A DNA stretch of 39,428 nucleotides from Dethiobacter sp. (GTDB lineage Bacteria > Bacillota > Dethiobacteria > DTU022 > UBA8154): positions 1-39,428 of the forward strand of contig QZJM01000006.1 in the NCBI GenBank assembly GCA_003605065.1, read 5' to 3'. Of this stretch, positions 35,341 to 39,428 are shown piece after piece (position 1 is the first letter of the stretch; every line of letters starts with the position of its first letter). The notes under the pieces were generated by a model. The model did no database searches and was not told the DNA's origin. It saw only the letters and a program-made list of their open reading frames with translations. Made by a program: the position numbers and the translations under genes.

Positions 35341-36123
35341 TTAAGCATCTTTTATTTTTTTTGCAAAACCGGTTATTGTTTTATTCACTTCCTCACTTTT
35401 TTCCAGCATGGGCATATGACCGCTTCCGGGCAGTATCTGCAGTTCCGCTCCGGGAATCTTTTCGGCAAGGAAAAGACTGTATTTAGGAGGAGTCATTAGA
35501 TCTTGTTCCCCGCATAAAACCAGTGCCGGCAGCTTAATTTGTCCCAGTTGATTCAGCACGTCAAACTTGTTGCAGGCGCTGAAATCTGCATAAAACACCC
35601 CCGGGGGAACGGTCAAAACCATTTCTTCCCCCTTTTTGATCATGTTTTTGTCTGCATCAGGCCCATAAAGATTTTTAACAAGGGACGATTCATGTTTTCC
35701 AGCGCGGTATAAGTTCAGAAATTTGGGAGCAACGCGCAGCCTGCCTCCAGTTGCTGCCAGGATGAGCGCTTTTAAATCGGCAGGATACTTCAGAGCGTAA
35801 GAAAGAGCAATGGCACCGCCCAGAGAATGGCCGGCTAAAATAAAGGGCGGCAAATTTATACTTTCCATAAAGTCCTTGATATAATCACAGTAAAGAGAGA
35901 TATCGTCTGCAGCATCTCCTTCAGAATTTCCGTGCCCCGGCAGATCAATCGCCATAGGGGCAAATTCCTCTGCCAACCCGGTTAATTGAGGCTTCCATAA
36001 AAGACCGTTTCCCCCTGAGCCGTGGATGAAAAGAAGGGGCAGTTTTTCTTCGACAAAATTTCCGTAGTAACACATTTTAAAACCGTACTTTTTAAGCTGC
36101 ACAAAATTAGATTTAAGGGGCAT
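35341..36123 (-). CDS. Alpha/beta-fold hydrolase
   Basis: A 260-residue cytosolic alpha/beta hydrolase. The oxyanion segment is LLFIHGSGGNG, the nucleophile elbow GHSLGG gives Ser100, and the other triad members are Asp207 (GEQDLMTP) and His235 (GSGHMPMLE). The residues between strand 6 and the Asp form a helical cap (130-185). The substrate is unknown; esterase or carboxylester hydrolase activity is typical. ATG 36123 follows TTAGGAGA. It is a single-gene unit divergent from the SPOCS genes. Confidence 0.9.
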   Translation of the reverse strand: MPLKSNFVQLKKYGFKMCYYGNFVEEKLPLLFIHGSGGNGLLWKPQLTGLAEEFAPMAIDLPGHGNSEGDAADDISLYCDYIKDFMESINLPPFILAGHSLGGAIALSYALKYPADLKALILAATGGRLRVAPKFLNLYRAGKHESSLVKNLYGPDADKNMIKKGEEMVLTVPPGVFYADFSACNKFDVLNQLGQIKLPALVLCGEQDLMTPPKYSLFLAEKIPGAELQILPGSGHMPMLEKSEEVNKTITGFAKKIKDA

Positions 36124-36459
36124 AATTGTGTCTCCTAACCTGTTAGTGAAGATATAAAGGACATAAGTCAGCTAGTTTACTTTTCTATAAAAAATGCAAA
36201 TTTCCTTTTAACATAAAAAAAATGCTCTTTTTGATTTCCTCCACAAGCAGCACTAACCGCGTTTAAAATAATTTTTTGGGAGCTATTGGTGGGCGGATAC
36301 TTGTGTTTGCACTCAGGAGGATGGGAAGCTGCAAAATCTTCATTAAAGATGGTCTGCCTTAACCTTTTTATATTTTCTATAAACCCCTGTAACGTTAAAG
36401 GGGTTATTTGTATATATTATATTAAGTTCATAAAAGCAATATTGAAAGGAGGAAAGACA
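36124..36459 (+). promoter_or_regulatory. Leader and promoter-like cassette of first SPOCS gene
   Basis: 336 nt without a supported gene. AACCCCT (36382-36388) and AGGGGTT (36399-36405) form a hairpin with a ten-base loop. It is followed by TTGTATATATTATA (36408-36421), which contains a TATATT-type -10 element, then AAAGGAGG (36445-36452) and TTG 36460. The same sequence of elements comes before the second SPOCS gene (37993-38068), which argues for shared control. The 5' part (36124-36380) showed nothing further. Confidence 0.65.
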
Positions 36460-37860
36460 TTGTCAAACGGCTTAATTGTTGAACGGCGACTGCTTAAAGT
36501 AGAGCGGGTCATCGGTGAAACCACGGTAAGAAGAACTGTAGAAGCGGATATAGTCCTGCCTTTTAAAATCATTAAAATTTTTGATGTTATTGCCCATGTT
36601 GTAAACGTCCAAACGGAAGTACGTGCCGGAGGAGTGGATATTACAGGTGTCATCCATAAACAGCTTTTTGTTGTAGACAGAGGAGACCTGGTACGTCATC
36701 TAGATGAGGATGTGCCCTTCCAGGTCTTTGTTCCTGTGGCTGGTGCCGCACCGGGTATGAATGTACAGGTAGATATCAGGGTTATTTCGGTAGACACCAC
36801 TTTAATCGATCCGCTGACTGTACGGCAAGTAATAATTTTAGAAATCTTTGTTAAAGTAACTGTTACCGAACAAATTGAAGTAGTTGTTGATGTGCGAGAT
36901 GGGGATATTATTGTCCGCAAAGAACTGCTAAAAGTTGACAGTGTAGTTGGTGAGGATATTGTAAGACAGGCCATTACACCAACGATAACCCTGCCGATAA
37001 CGGCCAGGAAGATTTTCCGTATCATCCCGTCGGTACGCGACGTCACAGCAGAAGTACGCTTTGATACTGTTATCCTGAGGGGAGTTATTCACAAGCAGGT
37101 GTTTCTTGTTGACGAGGGCAATCTGGTACGCCATGCCGCTGAAGATATTCCTTTCACGAAAACAATTGATATACCCGGGGCCAGACCCGGTATGCAGGTC
37201 CAGTTTAATGTGCGCGTTTTCCTGGAAGAATTTGAGCTGATAGATCCCCCCAGCCGCCTGCTGCGCCAGGTCCTGGTAATCGAAGCTTTTGTCAAGGTGA
37301 CAGAGACGCTGCAGCTCGAGGTAGTGGTCGATGTGGAAGGCAAGTTTATTGTTGTAACTAAGAAACTCTTGAAAGTTGAGGCCGTCGTGGTGGATGTTCT
37401 CCAGCAGGAGACGCTGCGAGCGGTTGTTACCCTGCCTGTCCAGGCCCTAAAAGTGTTCGAGATCATCGGGCAGATTGTCAACCTGCAGGCTGAGGCCCGT
37501 TTCGACCAGGTAATCGTGAGGGGAGTCCTGCACAAGCAGATCTTTTTTGCAGATCCCGGCAACCTGGTACGTCATGCCCGGGAAGATATACCTTTTACCT
37601 TTGTTAAAACCGCATCGGGTGCCCGCCCGGGGATGAATGTGCAGGTAAGTGCCCGCATTGTCGGCCCCATCAGGCACAGGATTATTGACGTACAAGGATT
37701 AAGATTGGAGCAGACGGTTGTTATAGAAATCTTCGTAAAAGTTACACGTACCGTACAGCTTGAAGTAGTTGTAGATGTAAGAAGAAAAATCCCGCCAATG
37801 CCGCCAAGGCCTGCATCGGAGGTATCGGAGGCATCGGGGGAATCGAAGGAAGAAAGCTAA
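36460..37860 (+). CDS. Three-repeat SPOCS (DUF3794) protein
   Basis: A 466-residue protein made of three consecutive SPOCS/DUF3794 units at about residues 9-146, 153-292 and 300-440. Each unit carries a G-V-(I/L)-HKQ-x-F signature (63-70, 208-214, 355-361), the LVRH-x4-D(V/I)PF stretch and a closing EV-VVDV. SPOCS domains occur in spore coat and morphogenetic proteins such as SipL in Clostridioides. There is no signal peptide or membrane helix. The tail is Pro- and Ser/Glu-rich (PPMPPRPASEVSEASG). TTG 36460 is supported by AAAGGAGG. It is followed in tandem by a paralogue that shares its leader. Confidence 0.88.
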   Translation: MSNGLIVERRLLKVERVIGETTVRRTVEADIVLPFKIIKIFDVIAHVVNVQTEVRAGGVDITGVIHKQLFVVDRGDLVRHLDEDVPFQVFVPVAGAAPGMNVQVDIRVISVDTTLIDPLTVRQVIILEIFVKVTVTEQIEVVVDVRDGDIIVRKELLKVDSVVGEDIVRQAITPTITLPITARKIFRIIPSVRDVTAEVRFDTVILRGVIHKQVFLVDEGNLVRHAAEDIPFTKTIDIPGARPGMQVQFNVRVFLEEFELIDPPSRLLRQVLVIEAFVKVTETLQLEVVVDVEGKFIVVTKKLLKVEAVVVDVLQQETLRAVVTLPVQALKVFEIIGQIVNLQAEARFDQVIVRGVLHKQIFFADPGNLVRHAREDIPFTFVKTASGARPGMNVQVSARIVGPIRHRIIDVQGLRLEQTVVIEIFVKVTRTVQLEVVVDVRRKIPPMPPRPASEVSEASGESKEES

Positions 37861-37872
37861 ACATTTTACTAT

Positions 37873-37900
37873 CCTGAAAACAGCTACCCTGAAAACAGCT
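37873..37900 (+). repeat. Short tandem repeat downstream of SPOCS gene
   Basis: CCTGAAAACAGCT occurs twice, at 37873-37885 and 37888-37900, in the first bases after the stop codon of the first SPOCS gene. Its role is unknown. Confidence 0.7.
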
Positions 37901-37973
37901 CTTTACCATTTTCATTCAACTGATGGTGAAGCTCAAGCTTTATGGTTGTTTCAGTATAATAACAGTTTTACGG

Positions 37974-37992
37974 TCGCTTGTGGCGATTTTTT
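37974..37992 (+). terminator. Weak terminator-like element
   Basis: TCGC (37974-37977) pairs with GCGA (37983-37986), followed by six T residues (37987-37992). The stem is short. It lies just before the second SPOCS cassette and could end the first SPOCS transcript. Confidence 0.35.
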
Positions 37993-38068
37993 CGAACCCC
38001 TGTAACACTACAGGGGTTCGTTGTATATATTATAGTGAGCCTGTAAAAAGAAAATAGTTGAAAGGAGG
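37993..38068 (+). promoter_or_regulatory. Duplicated palindrome plus promoter-like cassette of second SPOCS gene
   Basis: A perfect 12-bp inverted repeat CGAACCCCTGTA (37993-38004) / TACAGGGGTTCG (38009-38020) with a four-base loop is followed at once by TTGTATATATTATA (38021-38034), identical to 36408-36421, then AAAGGAGG (38061-38068). The core CCCCTGTAAC of the left arm and loop is the same in both cassettes. It is not followed by a T-run, so an operator or 5' mRNA hairpin is more likely than a terminator. Confidence 0.65.
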
Positions 38069-38077
38069 GAAAAAACA

Positions 38078-39428
38078 TTGTTCACCGACTTTATTGTTGA
38101 ACGGCGGTTACTTAAGGTAGAACGGGTCGTCGGTGAAACTACGGTAAGGAGAACTGTAGAAGCTGAGATTACATTGCCATTTAAGGCCATAAAGGTTTTT
38201 GATGTAATTGCCAGCGTTACCGATGTAACAACAGAGGTACGAGAAGGCGGTGTTTTAGTCACCGGAGTCATTCACAAGCAGCTCTTTGTAGTTGACCTGG
38301 GAGATATAGTCCGTCATGTACCCGAGGATGTTTCTTTTGAAGAGTTTGTGGGTATCCCTGGCGTCGGACCGGGCATGAATGCACAGGTAAATATTCGTAT
38401 CCTGACGGTTGATACAGAATTAAATTTAGATCGGGTCAGGCAGACAGTTGTTTTAGAGATTTTTGTTAAAGTAACCATTACGGAACAGGTCGAAGTGGTC
38501 CTGGATGTCAGAGGCCCGGGAATCGTTGTCAGAAGGGAACTGTTGAAAGTTGACAGTGTAGTGGGTGAAGATACTCAATTCTTTACGCTGACACCTACTG
38601 TTACCCTGCCAATTACGGCCCAAAAAATATTCCGTATCATACCTTCAGTCCGGGATGTTACGGCCGAAGTTCGTGAAGACACTGTCATTGTACGCGGAGT
38701 GATTCACAAGCAGATCTTTCTCGTTGATGAAGGAGACCTAGTTCGTCACGCTTCAGAGGATGTCCCCTTTACCAGAACGGTTGATATCCCCGGGGCCAGA
38801 CCAGGGATGGATGTTCAGGTAACTCTCCGTGTTGTTCTGGAAGACTTTGAACTGGTAGATCCCCCCGGGAGAGTTTTAAGGCAGACTCTGGTAGTGGAGG
38901 CTTTTGTCAAGGTAACGGAGACACTTCAGCTCGAAGTTGTAGTAGATGTAAAGGGTCCCGGTATTAAAGTTATTAAGAAACTCTTAAAGGTTGAAAGCGT
39001 GGTAGTAGATGTCCTCCAGCAGGAAACGGTACGTGCCACCGTAATTCTACCCCAGAAACCTACGAAGATCCTGGAGATCATTGCCCAGGTTGTCAACCTG
39101 GAAGCCGAGGCCCGCACGGACCAGGTTCTGGTCAGGGGAATATTGCACAAACAAATCTTCTTTGTCGATGAGGCCGGCGATCTACTGCGCCATTTCAGGG
39201 AAGACGTGCCTTTCCGCTTTGTGAAGGCAGTCCCTGGGGCTCGTCCGGAAATGAATGTGCAGGTGCGCGCCCGTATTATTGGTGATATTATCCACAGGCT
39301 TGATGGCGAAAAATTGGAACAAACTGCTGTTATCGAGGTCTTTGTCAAGGTAACGCGTACCGTACAGATGGAAGTAGTTGTGGATGTAATAAGAGTGGTG
39401 CCGCCTGTGCCGCCGGTGCCGCCACCGC
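38078..39428 (+). CDS. Three-repeat SPOCS (DUF3794) protein, paralogue, 3' end outside window
   Basis: An open frame from TTG 38078 to the window edge, about 450 codons, with AAAGGAGG 9 nt upstream. It is a close paralogue of the preceding protein, unit by unit: FIVERRLLKVERVVGETTVRR, then LLKVDSVVGED and LLKVESVVVDVLQQET begin the three units, each with a GV(I)/GI(L)HKQ-x-F signature. The second unit is the best conserved between the two proteins (RIIPSVRDVTAEVR, DIPGARPGM, FVKVTETLQLEVVVDV). It ends in a proline-rich run (PPVPPVPP) at the edge, so only the tail is missing. The third unit keeps an extra residue (VDEAGDLLRH). Confidence 0.87.
   Translation, partial: MFTDFIVERRLLKVERVVGETTVRRTVEAEITLPFKAIKVFDVIASVTDVTTEVREGGVLVTGVIHKQLFVVDLGDIVRHVPEDVSFEEFVGIPGVGPGMNAQVNIRILTVDTELNLDRVRQTVVLEIFVKVTITEQVEVVLDVRGPGIVVRRELLKVDSVVGEDTQFFTLTPTVTLPITAQKIFRIIPSVRDVTAEVREDTVIVRGVIHKQIFLVDEGDLVRHASEDVPFTRTVDIPGARPGMDVQVTLRVVLEDFELVDPPGRVLRQTLVVEAFVKVTETLQLEVVVDVKGPGIKVIKKLLKVESVVVDVLQQETVRATVILPQKPTKILEIIAQVVNLEAEARTDQVLVRGILHKQIFFVDEAGDLLRHFREDVPFRFVKAVPGARPEMNVQVRARIIGDIIHRLDGEKLEQTAVIEVFVKVTRTVQMEVVVDVIRVVPPVPPVPPP

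Noticed and set aside
36417-39348. Several antisense frames in the SPOCS region rich in Thr and Ser
   Set aside because: They mirror the Val- and Glu-rich repeat genes on the other strand and repeat with the same period.
1-39428. CRISPR arrays, tRNA or rRNA genes, insertion sequences, prophage
   Set aside because: None was seen: no regularly spaced repeats, no transposase or integrase signatures, and no cloverleaf or rRNA core sequence found on reading.

Overview
The window comes from a spore-forming member of the Bacillota (Clostridia; the mix resembles anaerobic Peptococcaceae-like genomes, but I cannot name a species). Evidence for this: sporulation genes (sigG, spoIIR, bofA, a GerMN lipoprotein, SPOCS/DUF3794 proteins), strong AGGAGG-type ribosome binding sites, many TTG/GTG starts, moderate GC content and anaerobe-type enzymes (ADP-forming acyl-CoA synthetase, L-lactate dehydrogenase, a nickel-pincer cofactor pathway). 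No rRNA, tRNA, CRISPR array, insertion sequence or phage gene was seen.

Layout. (1) 1-2250: nikR on the minus strand, then sigG and spoIIR overlapping on the plus strand. (2) 2420-6602: a Na/Pi cotransporter with a PhoU tail, a Fur-family regulator with six consecutive histidines, and larE and larC converging. LarE and LarC build the nickel-pincer nucleotide cofactor, so with NikR this is a nickel-flavoured neighbourhood. (3) 6766-10679: tsaC, a YwlE-type phosphatase, rpiB, glyA and comEB, the housekeeping cluster that in many Bacillota leads into the F-type ATP synthase operon. (4) 10680-11023: a gene-free stretch containing a strongly self-complementary region of about 210 nt, the best candidate for an unannotated structured RNA. 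(5) 11024-21283: a flippase-like membrane protein, then an AtpI-like protein and a complete nine-gene V/A-type ATPase operon (G/H-I-K-E-C-F-A-B-D) closed by a good terminator. The V-ATPase occupies the place where F-ATPase normally sits, and its K subunit keeps the sodium-binding residues known from Enterococcus hirae NtpK, so a Na+-coupled enzyme is predicted. (6) 21390-23401, minus strand: zinc-ribbon protein, PhoU-like protein, L-lactate dehydrogenase. (7) 23593-25625: DUF2508 (YaaL) and bofA, two small possible genes, and a YdjM-like membrane protein. (8) 25920-27393: two lipoproteins, one a metallo-beta-lactamase-fold hydrolase and one a GerMN protein. (9) 27438-33822, minus strand: a tightly packed set of a DUF3786 protein, a heterodimeric ABC exporter pair with one degenerate ATP site, and the alpha and beta subunits of an ADP-forming acyl-CoA synthetase. 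(10) 33974-36123: DUF523 protein, family 2 glycosyltransferase, alpha/beta hydrolase. (11) 36382-39428: two tandem three-repeat SPOCS (DUF3794) proteins, each preceded by an almost identical hairpin plus promoter-like cassette; the second runs off the window.

The energy theme is coherent: a probable sodium V-ATPase, a Na+-driven phosphate carrier, lactate dehydrogenase, lactate-racemase-type cofactor genes and an ADP-forming acyl-CoA synthetase suit a fermentative or syntrophic anaerobe. The observations most worth following up are the structured RNA at about 10779-10991, the V-for-F ATPase replacement that retains an AtpI-like gene, and the duplicated SPOCS genes with their shared palindromic leader.
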